From NCBI RefSeq assembly GCF_000590475.1, contig NZ_CP007441.1:4347032-4411031 (forward strand): a stretch of 64,000 nucleotides of DNA. The letters run 5' to 3'. Below, piece after piece: positions 1-12,067 of this stretch. This stretch comes from Stutzerimonas stutzeri. Lineage in GTDB: Bacteria > Pseudomonadota > Gammaproteobacteria > Pseudomonadales > Pseudomonadaceae. A program made the translations under genes and the position numbers. Positions within the stretch are counted from its first letter, which is position 1. Each line of letters starts with the position of its first letter. The notes below the pieces were generated by a model. The model saw only the letters and a list, made by a program, of their open reading frames with translations. It had not been told where the DNA came from and searched no databases.

Positions 1-2584
1 GGCGCTCGTCCTCGTCGCGCCAGCCGTGTTCCATCGCCTGCAGCGACAAGCGTCGCAGGCCATTCCAGGCGGGCATTTCCAGGTCGAAGGGTTCGTCGCT
101 GGCGAGCGCTTCCTGGTCCTCGGCCAGGCGCAGGCCGAGGCGCTGCTCCAGCAGAAAGCGCGCCGGGTGGCGGAAGCATTGCAGCAGCTGCGAGGGCTCG
201 ATGGTCAGCCAGGCTTCGTCCGGCTCGGCGAGCAGGCTGGCGAACGGCTGCGCCTGGGTCTGTGGCTGTTCGGCCAGGCGCTGAGCGGCACGGAACCAGG
301 GCAGCGAAAAACCCGCGCAGACGGCATCGCTGAAATTGCGTGGCGAGAAAGGTTGTAGCGGATGCGCGATGAGGATCTTCTCGCTGGCCTTGGGCGCTTT
401 TGGTTGCGAGGCATCGGCGCTGGCAGGGTCGCGGCAGACGGCAGTCATGTCGACGGCCTCCAGCACTTCGCTGAGCAGTACCGATGGCGGCAGCACGGCG
501 TTGTCCCGCGGGTCGCGGCCGACATAGGACAGATACAGCCCCTCGCGCGCCGAGAGCAGGGTTTCCAGCAGCAGGTAGCGGTCATCCAACCGCCGGGCGC
601 GGTCGCCGCGACGCGGGTGGCGGCCGATCAGGTCAAAACCCGAGGGCGGCGTACGCCGGGGAAAGGCGCCATCGTCCAGCCCGAGCAGGCAGACCACGCG
701 AAACGGCAGGCTGCGCATCGGCACCATGGTGCAAAAGGTCACCGCGCCGGTAAGAAAGCCCGAGGCGCCGCCGCCCTGCTGCAACACGGCGCTGAGCTGC
801 TGATGCACCAGCTCCAGTTCGATGGGTCGCGTGAGGTCGGCGGCCTGGGCCTGGTCGCGCAACGAGGCACAGGCCTGCGACAGGAGCAGCAAGGTGTCGC
901 CGGCCTCGCGCTCGTCGAACAGGGTGTCGATGAGGATTTGCAGGTCGTCCGCCCATTCGGCCAGTGGGCGCGGTCGCGCCAGTTGATCGGCCAGCGTGCC
1001 GAGCCGCTCGACGACTTCCACCAGCCGTCCCAGCAGTTGCGCACGGGCGCCTTCCAGCGCATCCAGGGGCCAATGCTCACCGAGCAGCGGCGCATTATCT
1101 CCGGCCAATTGCGGCGGTGCGGCAAAGCCCAGCATCAGCCGATCCAGCCCCTGGCGCCAGGTAAAGGCCGATTCGTCCGGCAGGCCCAGGCGAACGCCGG
1201 CCTCGCGCAGCCAATCGCGCAGCAGCGGCAGGTCTTCGCTCTCGATACCGGCGCGACGCGCGATGGCCGGCTGCTCCAGCCAGGCGAGGATTTCCTCGGC
1301 GGCGAAGCGGCTCTGGGCCAGCAGCAGCAGTTCGAGAAACGCCTCGATCAACGGCATTTCGGCGCGCAGGCTGCGGTCGGCAAGGCTGTAGGGAATCCGC
1401 GGGCTGCCCTCGCGCGGGGCGAACACCGCTTCGATGAACGGCGCGTAGCGCTCGATGTCCGGCGTCAGCACCACCACCTGGTCCGGGCTCAGCGATGGAT
1501 TGGCGGCAAAGCGTGCCAGCAGCTGATCGTGAAGGATCTCGACTTCGCGCAGCGGCGAATGGGCGATGTGCACTTCCAGCGAGCGGTCGTCGTCGGCGAG
1601 CGTGATGCGCTCCTCGGGCAGCCGGGTGCGCAGGCGTAGGATGTCGTTCTGCAAGGCGTGCAGCAGGCTGTCATCGTGCAGGTCTTCGTCTTCGGAATAC
1701 AGGCCGAATTCCTGACTGCCCTCGCTTGCGGTCAGGCTGAACAGGGAATCGAAAAAGTCGCGACCCTGTTTGCCCAAGCTAGCCAGTAGTGGATGGCCCA
1801 CATCCAGGTACCAGTCGTCGGCACCGCTGTCGGGTTGCTTCGCCAGTTCGCGGATATCACGAATCTCGCCCCAGGCTTCACGGCTCGGGTTCAGCGCGCA
1901 GACGACCACGTCGATATGACGCGCCAGGCCATCGAGCACACGCAAGTGATGCGGTGGCAGGCTGCTGATGCCGAACACCAGCAAGCGCTCGGGTAGATCG
2001 GGTAGCGGCTCGTCACTGTAGAGCCGCTGCAGCAGGTCACCCAGAAGGCGCGCGCGATGTGGATGGCCATCCTTGGTCAATTCACGCCAGAGCAGTGCCT
2101 GCCAGGCTTCGTCGGGGCCGAGGTCCAGGGTTTCGCCGCGCTCCCAGGCGGCCAGCCAATCGTCGCGGTAGAGCAAATATTGGTCGAAGACGTCAGCGAT
2201 CTTCGCAGCGAGCGACAGTCGACGGCGCTCGTCGCCACCGTCGAGGTACTGCGCCAGGCGCGGCGCGAGCTCAAGGTTGGCCGGCTCGCACAGCCAGCCG
2301 TAGAGTCTCCAGGTCAGGGTCGACGGTGAGAACGCCGACTGTTCCGGCAAACTGCCCAACACGGTGCGGCTCAGATCCCAGACGAACCGGGCCGGCAGCT
2401 GCATTTCCAGCTGCATGGCGATGCCTTGCTTGCGCGCCAGCTCCAGCGTCAGCCAGCGGCCCATGCCCTGGCTCGGCACGACCACCAAAGCCGGGGCGAA
2501 GGGGTCGCTGAGCGGCTGGGCGAGCAGGCGCGTGGCCAGCTCGCCAAGGGTTTCGAGGTCGGGAGCGTGGTAAAGGCTGAGCAT
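1..2584 (-). CDS. recC: RecC, exodeoxyribonuclease V gamma subunit (3' end outside window)
   Basis: About 861 codons are visible from the ATG at 2584; the C-terminal quarter lies beyond position 1. RecC is the non-catalytic subunit of the RecBCD helicase-nuclease that processes double-strand DNA ends; it recognises Chi and splits the strands. The N-terminus (MLSLYHAPDLETLGELATRL) and the following segment PSQGMGRWL near residue 40 are typical of RecC, as is the large inactivated helicase-like architecture with leucine-rich helices and the stretch LLGLDDGAFPRR in the second half. The frame is open from 2584 to the window edge without a stop. recB and recD are expected further downstream on the minus strand. 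The start was chosen as the first ATG, since no longer in-frame extension resembles the family. Partial only because of the window limit; no disruption seen. Confidence 0.93.
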   Translation of the reverse strand, partial: MLSLYHAPDLETLGELATRLLAQPLSDPFAPALVVVPSQGMGRWLTLELARKQGIAMQLEMQLPARFVWDLSRTVLGSLPEQSAFSPSTLTWRLYGWLCEPANLELAPRLAQYLDGGDERRRLSLAAKIADVFDQYLLYRDDWLAAWERGETLDLGPDEAWQALLWRELTKDGHPHRARLLGDLLQRLYSDEPLPDLPERLLVFGISSLPPHHLRVLDGLARHIDVVVCALNPSREAWGEIRDIRELAKQPDSGADDWYLDVGHPLLASLGKQGRDFFDSLFSLTASEGSQEFGLYSEDEDLHDDSLLHALQNDILRLRTRLPEERITLADDDRSLEVHIAHSPLREVEILHDQLLARFAANPSLSPDQVVVLTPDIERYAPFIEAVFAPREGSPRIPYSLADRSLRAEMPLIEAFLELLLLAQSRFAAEEILAWLEQPAIARRAGIESEDLPLLRDWLREAGVRLGLPDESAFTWRQGLDRLMLGFAAPPQLAGDNAPLLGEHWPLDALEGARAQLLGRLVEVVERLGTLADQLARPRPLAEWADDLQILIDTLFDEREAGDTLLLLSQACASLRDQAQAADLTRPIELELVHQQLSAVLQQGGGASGFLTGAVTFCTMVPMRSLPFRVVCLLGLDDGAFPRRTPPSGFDLIGRHPRRGDRARRLDDRYLLLETLLSAREGLYLSYVGRDPRDNAVLPPSVLLSEVLEAVDMTAVCRDPASADASQPKAPKASEKILIAHPLQPFSPRNFSDAVCAGFSLPWFRAAQRLAEQPQTQAQPFASLLAEPDEAWLTIEPSQLLQCFRHPARFLLEQRLGLRLAEDQEALASDEPFDLEMPAWNGLRRLSLQAMEHGWRDEDER

Positions 2585-2885
2585 GGGCAGACCGTGACGA
2601 AGCGAAGTGGGTAGGTTACAGGCCACCCGCGGCAGGAGCGAGCAGCCGGGCAAGTCTGCCGCATTGATGCGACAACCGCTGTCGCACTAAAAGCGGCCCG
2701 GGGGCAGGCTCAGGTGTCGCGCGCACGCAGCGTTGGACAACGGCTGTACGGGCGACGCAGCCGCGATGACAGTTTCGTGAACAGCGGCCTCTTGAGCGTG
2801 GTCCACCTTCTATACTCCTCACAGCTCTCTGCTATTTCAGCGCTTTCAGCTGTGCCCGTTTTCCAACAGCCGGGACTGGAATCTG
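2585..2885. other. Intergenic region between recC and the Na/Pi cotransporter gene
   Basis: Roughly 300 bases separating two divergent genes. A TATACT hexamer at 2811-2816 could be a -10 element for the plus-strand gene, but no -35 box sits at a normal distance. Short plus- and minus-strand open frames here show no family resemblance. I see no RNA gene, strong hairpin or repeat. Confidence 0.4.
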
Positions 2886-4571
2886 ATGCTGACATTGCTG
2901 CACCTGCTTTCTTCTATCGCCTTGCTGGTCTGGGGCACGCATATCGTGCGCACCGGCATCATGCGCGTCTATGGCTCGCATTTACGCCGACTGCTGGGCC
3001 GTAGCATGGCCAACTCGCCGCTGGCGTTCGGCGCCGGTATCGGCGTCACCGCCCTGGTGCAAAGCAGCAATGCCACCGCGCTTCTGGCCATCTCCTTCGT
3101 CTCCCAAGGCCTGATGGCGCTGCCCACGGCGCTGGCGATCATGCTTGGTGCCGATGTCGGTACGGCGTTGATGTCGCGCATTCTGACGTTCGATCTGTCG
3201 TGGCTATCGCCGCTGTGCACCCTGGTCGGGGTCTGCCTGTTCCTGTCCCGCAAGCAGACCCGCACCGGTCAGCTCGGCCGCGTGTTGATCGGTCTTGGTC
3301 TGATCATTCTGGCGCTGCAACTGATCGTGGTCACCGCCGAACCGATCACCGAAGCGCGCGGCATGCGCGTGCTGTTCGCTTCGCTGGCTGGGGACACCCT
3401 GCTGGCGGCGGTCGTGGGGGCGCTGTTCGCGGTGCTCTCCTATTCCAGTCTGGCCGCGGTTCTGCTCACCGCAACCCTGGCCAGTGCCGGATTGATCAGC
3501 CTGCCGGTCGCCCTCGGTGTGGTCATTGGCGCGAATGTCGGCAGCGGCGTGCTGGCCTGGCTTAACGCGACTCCGCAACCTGTGCCGGCTCGCCGGGTGG
3601 CGTTTGGCAACTTGCTCTACAAGCTTGCTGGCCTGCTGGTGCTGCCGTTGCTGCCGCTGCTGGTCGAATGGATGGCAACGCTGAATTTCAGCGCTCAGAC
3701 CCAGGTCATCGCTTTTCACTTGGCGTACAACTCACTGCGCTGCCTGCTGTTGCTGCCTACGGTGGGCCTGATGGCTCGGCTTTGCGAGCGCCTGCTGCCA
3801 GAACGGGAGCTGGATAATGGCATTGCGCAGCCGCGCCATCTCGATCCCACCGCGTTGGATACCCCGACCCTCGCCTTGGCCAATGCGGTACGTGAAACCT
3901 TGCGCATCGGTGACCTGGTGGAAGCCATGCTGGCACGTTTGCTTGAAGCGCTGCGTGAAGACAGGCCGGAGCCGGGCGAGGAAATCCGTCGACTGGATGA
4001 CGATGTCGATGCGCTCTACAGCGGTGTGAAGCTCTATCTGGCGCGCATGCCGCGTGAAGACCTGGCCGAGCAGGAAAGCCGGCGCTGGGCAGAGATCATC
4101 GAGCTGGCGATCAACCTGGAGCAAGCCGGCGACATCATCGAGCACATGCTCGGCAAAGTGCAGAACCTCAAAACATCCAAGCGCCGATCGTTTTCAGACC
4201 GGGGCCTGGACGAACTCAGCCAACTGCACACGCTCCTCTGCGCCAATCTGAGCCTGGGCCTGTCGGTGTTCCTTTCCGGAGACGCCCACAGCGCCCGCCA
4301 ACTGCTGCAGCAGAAGCGCCAGTTCCGCAAGCGCGAACGTGAATTGGCCCATGCCCACGTACATAGGCTGCATCAGCAGGTGAGGGAAAGCATCGAAACC
4401 AGCGCCACGCATCTGGAATTGATCGCCGACATGAAACGCCTGAATTCGCTGTTCTGCAGCGCCGGCTATGCGGCGCTGGAAGGTCAAGTCAGTGGCAAGA
4501 GTCGCCTCCCGACCGAGCCCACCCGCGAGGAACACGCCGAGCAGCATCAGCTCCCAGGGAAGCCGGCCTGA
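2886..4571 (+). CDS. Na/Pi cotransporter family protein with PhoU-like C-terminal domain
   Basis: A 561-residue membrane protein of the Na+/phosphate cotransporter II (NptA/YjbB) family. The N-terminal half (about residues 1-320) has about eight hydrophobic segments and the two inverted family repeats; the first carries QSSNAT at residues 58-64 and the second the degenerate SYSSLAA near residue 185. The C-terminal part (about 345-530) is a charged helical PhoU-like domain. Family members are thought to move phosphate, often as exporters, across the inner membrane with sodium. The start ATG at 2886 directly precedes the first membrane segment. It stands alone, divergent from recC and convergent with the TRAP permease gene. 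Substrate is inferred from family only. The PhoU-like half suggests coupling to phosphate state, but no Pho box was identified. Confidence 0.88.
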   Translation: MLTLLHLLSSIALLVWGTHIVRTGIMRVYGSHLRRLLGRSMANSPLAFGAGIGVTALVQSSNATALLAISFVSQGLMALPTALAIMLGADVGTALMSRILTFDLSWLSPLCTLVGVCLFLSRKQTRTGQLGRVLIGLGLIILALQLIVVTAEPITEARGMRVLFASLAGDTLLAAVVGALFAVLSYSSLAAVLLTATLASAGLISLPVALGVVIGANVGSGVLAWLNATPQPVPARRVAFGNLLYKLAGLLVLPLLPLLVEWMATLNFSAQTQVIAFHLAYNSLRCLLLLPTVGLMARLCERLLPERELDNGIAQPRHLDPTALDTPTLALANAVRETLRIGDLVEAMLARLLEALREDRPEPGEEIRRLDDDVDALYSGVKLYLARMPREDLAEQESRRWAEIIELAINLEQAGDIIEHMLGKVQNLKTSKRRSFSDRGLDELSQLHTLLCANLSLGLSVFLSGDAHSARQLLQQKRQFRKRERELAHAHVHRLHQQVRESIETSATHLELIADMKRLNSLFCSAGYAALEGQVSGKSRLPTEPTREEHAEQHQLPGKPA

Positions 4572-4652
4572 ACCGCAACCGCGCCAGAACCCTGGCGAGG
4601 AATGTCGCCTTCGGATGCAAGGCAAGCGGCGGCTCGGAGTTTCGGCGGGTCG

Positions 4653-4685
4653 AAAAAAACCCCGGCGATGCTGGGCATGCCGGGG
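4653..4685 (-). terminator. Rho-independent terminator of the TRAP transporter operon
   Basis: On the minus strand a GC-rich stem CCCCGGCA/TGCCGGGG-type hairpin (4660-4685) is followed by seven T residues (plus-strand A run 4653-4659), 20 bases after the TRAP permease stop codon. On the plus strand there is no T run, so it mainly serves the minus-strand operon. Confidence 0.8.
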
Positions 4686-4705
4686 CCGGACCGTCGGCTA
4701 GCCGA

Positions 4706-7258
<2,553 letters not shown>

Positions 7259-7294
7259 GAAATGTGGCCTGCTTTTTCAGGTATCGGAACCGCG

Positions 7295-7326
7295 AAAACC
7301 CGTGGCACGGGGCACACGGGTTTTCA
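7295..7326 (-). terminator. Hairpin between the TAXI binding protein and permease genes
   Basis: A perfect 11-base-pair stem (GAAAACCCGTG at 7295-7305, CACGGGTTTTC at 7316-7326) with a 10-base loop, in the gap between the two genes of the TRAP operon. The ends are T-rich on both strands, so it can act as a leaky terminator or as an mRNA-protecting stem. Such intra-operon hairpins commonly give more binding protein than permease; that role is inference. Confidence 0.6.
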
Positions 7327-7379
7327 GACGAAAGCCGCGGACGGCAGCCTGCCGCTTCGATGCAGCAGGCCGAAACCCG

Positions 7380-8345
7380 TTACAGCCAGCCACGCTCTTT
7401 GTAGTAGCGCTCGGCGCCTTCGTGCAGCGGTGCGGACAGGCCGACCTTGATCATGTCTTCGGCCTTCAGATCCTTGAATGCCGGATGCAGGCGCTGGAAG
7501 CGCTCGAGGTTCTCGAACACCGACTTGACCAGCTTGTACACCACATCCGCGTCGACCTTGGAGGTGGTGGAAAGCACGGCCTTGCCGCCGATCGATTGAG
7601 TAGCACCGTCATTGCCCTTGTACATGCCACCTGGGATTTCAGCCTTGGTGTAGTAGCTCTTCTCGGACAACAGCTTGTCGATTTCCGGACCGGTAATTGG
7701 CACCAGAACGGCGTCGACGGTGGTGGTGGCTTCCTGGATCGCGCCATTCGGATGACCGACGAAGTAGGTCATGGCGTCGATGTTGTTGTCGCCCAGGGCG
7801 CTGGCCTGTTCGGCTGGCTTGAGCTCGGCTGCAAGCGCGAAAACCGACTTGTCCCAGCCCTTTTCCTTCATGATTTCTTCGAGGGTGTCACGCTGACCGG
7901 AACCGGGGTTGCCGATGTTGACGCGCTTGCCCTTGAGGTCGTCCAGGCTTTTGATGTTGGCGTCGCGACGCGCCAGCACGGTGAAGACTTCGCTCTGCAG
8001 CGAGAAGACCGCACGGATGTCGTCCATCGCGCCTTCGTTCTTGAACGGCTCCAGGCCTTCCATCGCCTTGTACTGGTGGTCCGACTGCATGATGCCGAAA
8101 TTGAACTCGCCGCTGCGCAGGCCGTTGACGTTGGCCACGCCGCCACCGCTAGCGGGCGCGTTGCACTTGAGGTCTTCGGCGTTACGGTTAACGAATCGGC
8201 AGATCGACTGCCCGGCCACATAGTAAACGCCCGTCTGACCACCGGTACCGATGGTCACGAATTGTTCTTGCGCCTGAGCCACGCCGCTCAGACCAGTCCC
8301 CGCCAATGCGGCGGAAAATATCCATGCCAAGGATTTGCCTTTCAT
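7380..8345 (-). CDS. TAXI family TRAP transporter solute-binding protein
   Basis: A 321-residue periplasmic binding protein. A clear signal peptide ends at AQA (residues 24-26), and the mature protein begins EQFVTIGTGGQTGVYY, the TAXI family hallmark. Further typical stretches are VNIGNPGSGQRDT (about residue 140) and a C-terminal region with ERYYKERGWL. It captures its ligand in the periplasm and hands it to the fused permease encoded next on the same strand. The start ATG at 8345 has a GGAGTGA purine-rich site a few bases upstream. As first gene of the operon it is probably the most highly expressed, consistent with the hairpin behind it. Ligand unknown. Confidence 0.93.
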   Translation of the reverse strand: MKGKSLAWIFSAALAGTGLSGVAQAQEQFVTIGTGGQTGVYYVAGQSICRFVNRNAEDLKCNAPASGGGVANVNGLRSGEFNFGIMQSDHQYKAMEGLEPFKNEGAMDDIRAVFSLQSEVFTVLARRDANIKSLDDLKGKRVNIGNPGSGQRDTLEEIMKEKGWDKSVFALAAELKPAEQASALGDNNIDAMTYFVGHPNGAIQEATTTVDAVLVPITGPEIDKLLSEKSYYTKAEIPGGMYKGNDGATQSIGGKAVLSTTSKVDADVVYKLVKSVFENLERFQRLHPAFKDLKAEDMIKVGLSAPLHEGAERYYKERGWL

Positions 8346-8751
8346 GGATTCACTCCTTATTGGTTGTTTTGGATTGCCCCGCTGACCTTGTGAGCCACGC
8401 CGGAAGTTTGGAGTCTAGCAGGCCATAGGTTTATGCGAATAACGCTGTCGCTTTATGACACGCCGCTGCGTTCGGAAGCCAAACCACACGAACGGGCTGA
8501 GCGTATGGACTAACCCTTTGGATTAGCGTTCCGACATTTTTGGGTCCACTTCCTCATTCGGTCCGCTACCCATTGTCAACGGGAAGCACAGAAGAAGCCG
8601 CACGACCCTGAGCGCTTCAGGGCTTCCGATAAATGGCCAGATCGTTGACGCGGCTGAATGTAGTATCAATTCGACATTATCCGTATCGTTTCAATGTCCA
8701 CTTGCTACGCTTCCGTTGCGGCAAAGAAAGTTCAACAAGGTCCCAATCTGA
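8346..8751. other. Intergenic region between TAXI operon and diguanylate cyclase
   Basis: About 400 bases between divergent genes, more AT-rich than its surroundings. It must carry both promoters. On the minus strand a weak pair TTCGCA/TAGACT with a 16-base spacer is present around 8412-8440, but I do not consider it proven. No gene, RNA or repeat recognised. Confidence 0.35.
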
Positions 8752-10659
8752 ATGCGTATCCGCCTCCTGCTGCTCTACAGCCTGCTCATATTACTGGTCG
8801 GCGTCGTTTCGACTCCCGTAATGGCGGCTGTCACGCCGAAAGTGGTGAGCAAGCACAGTGAAGGCTTGGAAGTCGGGGCCATCGATTGGGTGAAGGGCCA
8901 CCCTGACGCGGATTTCGAAACCGCTCATGCCGCAGACTGGCCCTGGCAGCCACTGGAAAAGCCCAATCTGAGAAAACAGCCACAGGGCGCCTGGCTGCGT
9001 TTCACGCTTGAGAGCAGCAGCGCCTTATCGGCCGGCACCTGGTACCTGAGTTTGAAATGGCCGGTACTGGATGATGTGCAGGTACGACTGTTCTATCCGG
9101 AGCAAAGGGCATGGGGATCGCCGATGCGCGCGGGTGACCATGTGCCCATGGACGATCGGCCGCTCGAGAGTCAGAACCTGGTCTTCCCGTTCGAGTTAGC
9201 GCAAGGCGGCAAGGCAGTTGTGTACATGCACGTTCAAGGCCGTGAGTTCATGGCCATGCCATTAGTGTTGTCCGACGAAGCGGGGTTCACCGCCGAGAAA
9301 ATCACCGATGTGGCCATGATCAGCCTGTTTTTCGGCGGCATGCTGGTGATCCTTCTCTATAACAGCAGCTTGTTCGTGTTCACCCGGGATGTGGCCTATC
9401 TGCTCTACGTCGCCTATCTGCTCAGCGCCTTGTTTTACGTGCTCGCCATAACCGGCTTCGGCCAGCTGTTCCTGTGGCCAGATATGCCCCCTATCGCCCG
9501 TCGTTTTTACGGTTTGTCAGCGGCCCTTTGCTTCTTCACCCCGCTAGTGTTCGCCAGCCGCTTCCTCAGCGTCCGCCGTTACGGTGGCTGGGTCTGGCTG
9601 GTCACCTGGGGGCTGATGGCCTACTGGGCGGTGACCATACTGGTTACCCTGTTTGCGCCGTCTCTGGCCAATTACCTGGCGGCCGAATCGGTTGCGCTGG
9701 CGCACTGCATCCTGACCATGGCTGCCGTGATCAACCTGTGGATCCGGGGCAACCGCTCCGCGCGCCTATTCATCATTGCCTGGTCGACACTACTGTTGGC
9801 CACCATCATTCATTTATTGGCGCTTGAAGGGCTGCTTGCGCTGAATGCCTACACGCTGTACGGACAGCTGATCGGCATGTTCGCTGAGTTTGTACTGCTG
9901 TCGATGGCGTTGGCTGAGCGCATCAACCACGATCGGGATCGACGAATCGTTGCGCAGCAGAGCGCGTTACAAGCCTCTGAAGCACTGGGCCTGGAGCGCG
10001 AGTCACGCTTGCGTGCACAGCAGCAGACATTGGATTTGCAAATGCGGGCCAACGAGGCGCTGGAAGCACGTGTGTCCGAACGGACCCGAGCGTTGGAAGA
10101 CGCCAAGCGCGGCCTGGAACGGGTCAACGAACAGCTCACGCGGATGAGTATCACCGACGCGCTGACTCAGTTGTCCAACCGAGGGCACTTCGATCTGATG
10201 ATCGATGAGGAGATCCGCTGCGCGCAGCGCGTCGAGAAGCCGCTTTCGGTGCTGCTGCTGGATATCGATCATTTCAAGCAGGTCAATGACACCTACGAGC
10301 ATCCCTTCGGCGACGAATGCCTGCGCCTGGTCGCCGCCGCGCTCAAGCAGCACGGTCAGCGCGCCGGCGACGTGGTGGCGCGCTATGGCGGTGAGGAATT
10401 CGTCATAGCACTGCCTGGCGTCGACAGCCGCCAGGCTGGCGAGCAGGCCGAGCGGATCCGCATGGCGGTGGCCGCGCTGCACCCGACTTGCGGCGAGGCT
10501 CGCCTCGACCTGACCATCAGCATTGGCGTGGCCACGCTTGAGCCGCCAATGTCCTGTTCCGCGACCCAACTGCTCGCCGCCGCCGATGCCGCGCTTTACC
10601 GAGCTAAGCGCAATGGTCGCAATCAAGTGGCGGTCGCCGAGCCGGACGAGGCGACCTGA
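8752..10659 (+). CDS. Membrane diguanylate cyclase (7TMR-DISM extracellular + 7TM + coiled coil + GGDEF)
   Basis: A 635-residue signalling protein that makes cyclic di-GMP from two GTP. A signal peptide (to about residue 26) leads into a periplasmic 7TMR-DISMED2-type beta domain (about 40-180), seven membrane helices (about 185-385), a coiled coil (about 400-455) and a GGDEF domain (about 465-630). The active-site loop is RYGGEEF (residues 544-550). An inhibitory I-site RAGD lies five residues before it, so the enzyme should be active and product-inhibited. The periplasmic domain of this family is thought to bind carbohydrates or other small ligands. The ATG at 8752 follows an AAGG-containing site. 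It is monocistronic, ending two bases before the stop of the convergent TctE gene. Confidence 0.92.
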   Translation: MRIRLLLLYSLLILLVGVVSTPVMAAVTPKVVSKHSEGLEVGAIDWVKGHPDADFETAHAADWPWQPLEKPNLRKQPQGAWLRFTLESSSALSAGTWYLSLKWPVLDDVQVRLFYPEQRAWGSPMRAGDHVPMDDRPLESQNLVFPFELAQGGKAVVYMHVQGREFMAMPLVLSDEAGFTAEKITDVAMISLFFGGMLVILLYNSSLFVFTRDVAYLLYVAYLLSALFYVLAITGFGQLFLWPDMPPIARRFYGLSAALCFFTPLVFASRFLSVRRYGGWVWLVTWGLMAYWAVTILVTLFAPSLANYLAAESVALAHCILTMAAVINLWIRGNRSARLFIIAWSTLLLATIIHLLALEGLLALNAYTLYGQLIGMFAEFVLLSMALAERINHDRDRRIVAQQSALQASEALGLERESRLRAQQQTLDLQMRANEALEARVSERTRALEDAKRGLERVNEQLTRMSITDALTQLSNRGHFDLMIDEEIRCAQRVEKPLSVLLLDIDHFKQVNDTYEHPFGDECLRLVAAALKQHGQRAGDVVARYGGEEFVIALPGVDSRQAGEQAERIRMAVAALHPTCGEARLDLTISIGVATLEPPMSCSATQLLAAADAALYRAKRNGRNQVAVAEPDEAT

Positions 10660-10660
10660 A

Positions 10661-12067
10661 TCAATCGACGTTTGGCGGGAAACGCAACCTGACCAGCAAC
10701 CCACCCAGGGTGCCCTGACCCAGCTCGATGCTGGCGCGATGGGCTCGGCTGATCTCGCCGACGATCGCCAATCCCAACCCGGCGCCCTGCCCCTGTTGCT
10801 GTACGCGATAGAAGCGCGCGAATACCTTCTCGCGTTCATCAGGGGCGATGCCGGGCCCGTCGTCTTCGACTTCCAGCACACCTTCCTCACGTACGCGCAA
10901 CACTACATTGCCGCCGTTCGGCGTATGCGCCAGGGCATTGTCCAGCAGGTTGCTCATCAGCTCGCTGAGCAGCGTCGGTTCTCCGTGGATCCACGCCGGG
11001 TGGTCTGCTTCCAGCGCCAGCGCTACGCCGCGTTTGTGCGCCAGCGCAGCCATCGCCAGCCCCAGCTCACGGGCCAGCCGGCTCAGATCCAGGCGCTGCG
11101 CACCACCCTCGGCAATTGCTTGCGCGCCACTTTCGATGCGTGCCAGCGAAAGCAGCTGGTTGGCCAGATGGATGACCCGGTCCGTGTGCGCTCCGGCTTC
11201 TTCGAGGGTCTCCTGCCAACGCTGCGGCTGTTGTTCGCGCAGGCCCAGCTCGATGCGTGCCTTGAGCGCCGCCAACGGCGTACGCAACTCATGAGCGGCA
11301 TCGGCGATGAATTGCGCCTGACGTTCGAACTGGCCGCGCAGCCGCTCGGTGAAATGGTTGAGCGCGGCAACCAGCGGCTTGAGTTCACGCTGCACCGTCA
11401 CCAGCGGCAACGGTCGCAGGTCGTCCGGTTGGCGCAGCTCCACGGCCTCGCTGAGCTTGCCCAACGGCCGCAGCGCGGCACTCACCGCCAGCCATACCAG
11501 CAACAACGCGGTAATCGCCAGCAGGCCGACCCGCCACAGCGTGTCGGTGAGCAGGCCGCGCGCCATCCGTTCGCGGGCGCCCAGGGTTTCGGCCACGCGA
11601 ATCTCGGCGATTCCGGTTAGCGACGGCTCGCTGACGGGCTGCAGCAGACTGACCAGGCGCACCCCCTCGCCCCTGAACTCGCCATCATAGAAACGGGCCA
11701 ACGCCGGATAATCGTCGGTACGCCGGACATCGGCGTCCGGGGCTGGCAGGCCCTCATAGCCGCTGACCAGCCGGCCCTCGGTATCGAGCACCTGATAGTA
11801 GATGCGCCCAGCACTGTCATAAGCGAAGGTGTCCAACGCCACATAGGGCACATTGGCGCGCAGCTTGCCGTCGTTGGCCACCAGCCCCTCGGCGATGGCT
11901 CGGGCCGAGGCCAGCAGCGTGCGGTCGTAAGCCGAATCGGCTGCCGCGCGACCGTTCCAGTAAGCACTCCAGCCGCTGAACAGCAGCATCAGCGTCAGCA
12001 GCACGGCCAGCCGGCGCAATAATCCGGCACGCAGGCTTCCAACGCGCAGCGGCAATGTTTCAGCCAT
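10661..12067 (-). CDS. tctE: TctE, sensor histidine kinase for tricarboxylate transport
   Basis: A 468-residue inner-membrane sensor kinase. An N-terminal membrane helix (about 15-35), a periplasmic 2CSK_N-type sensor domain and a second helix (about 165-185) precede a HAMP-like linker. The HisKA domain follows with phospho-acceptor motif HELRTP, then an ATPase domain with N box (LMSNLLDNALAHTP), G1 DDGPGI and G2 GLGLAI. ATG at 12067 is preferred over upstream in-frame starts: it overlaps the response regulator stop by 8 bases (translational coupling), and the alternative would add a basic tail overlapping 120 bases of the regulator. TctD/TctE pairs respond to tricarboxylates such as citrate and switch on the porin and transporter genes encoded divergently here. 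The assignment as TctE rests on that context. Confidence 0.9.
   Translation of the reverse strand: MAETLPLRVGSLRAGLLRRLAVLLTLMLLFSGWSAYWNGRAAADSAYDRTLLASARAIAEGLVANDGKLRANVPYVALDTFAYDSAGRIYYQVLDTEGRLVSGYEGLPAPDADVRRTDDYPALARFYDGEFRGEGVRLVSLLQPVSEPSLTGIAEIRVAETLGARERMARGLLTDTLWRVGLLAITALLLVWLAVSAALRPLGKLSEAVELRQPDDLRPLPLVTVQRELKPLVAALNHFTERLRGQFERQAQFIADAAHELRTPLAALKARIELGLREQQPQRWQETLEEAGAHTDRVIHLANQLLSLARIESGAQAIAEGGAQRLDLSRLARELGLAMAALAHKRGVALALEADHPAWIHGEPTLLSELMSNLLDNALAHTPNGGNVVLRVREEGVLEVEDDGPGIAPDEREKVFARFYRVQQQGQGAGLGLAIVGEISRAHRASIELGQGTLGGLLVRLRFPPNVD

Noticed and set aside
362..1639. 425-residue plus-strand open frame
   Set aside because: Shadow of recC, whose minus-strand frame is continuous and family-like.
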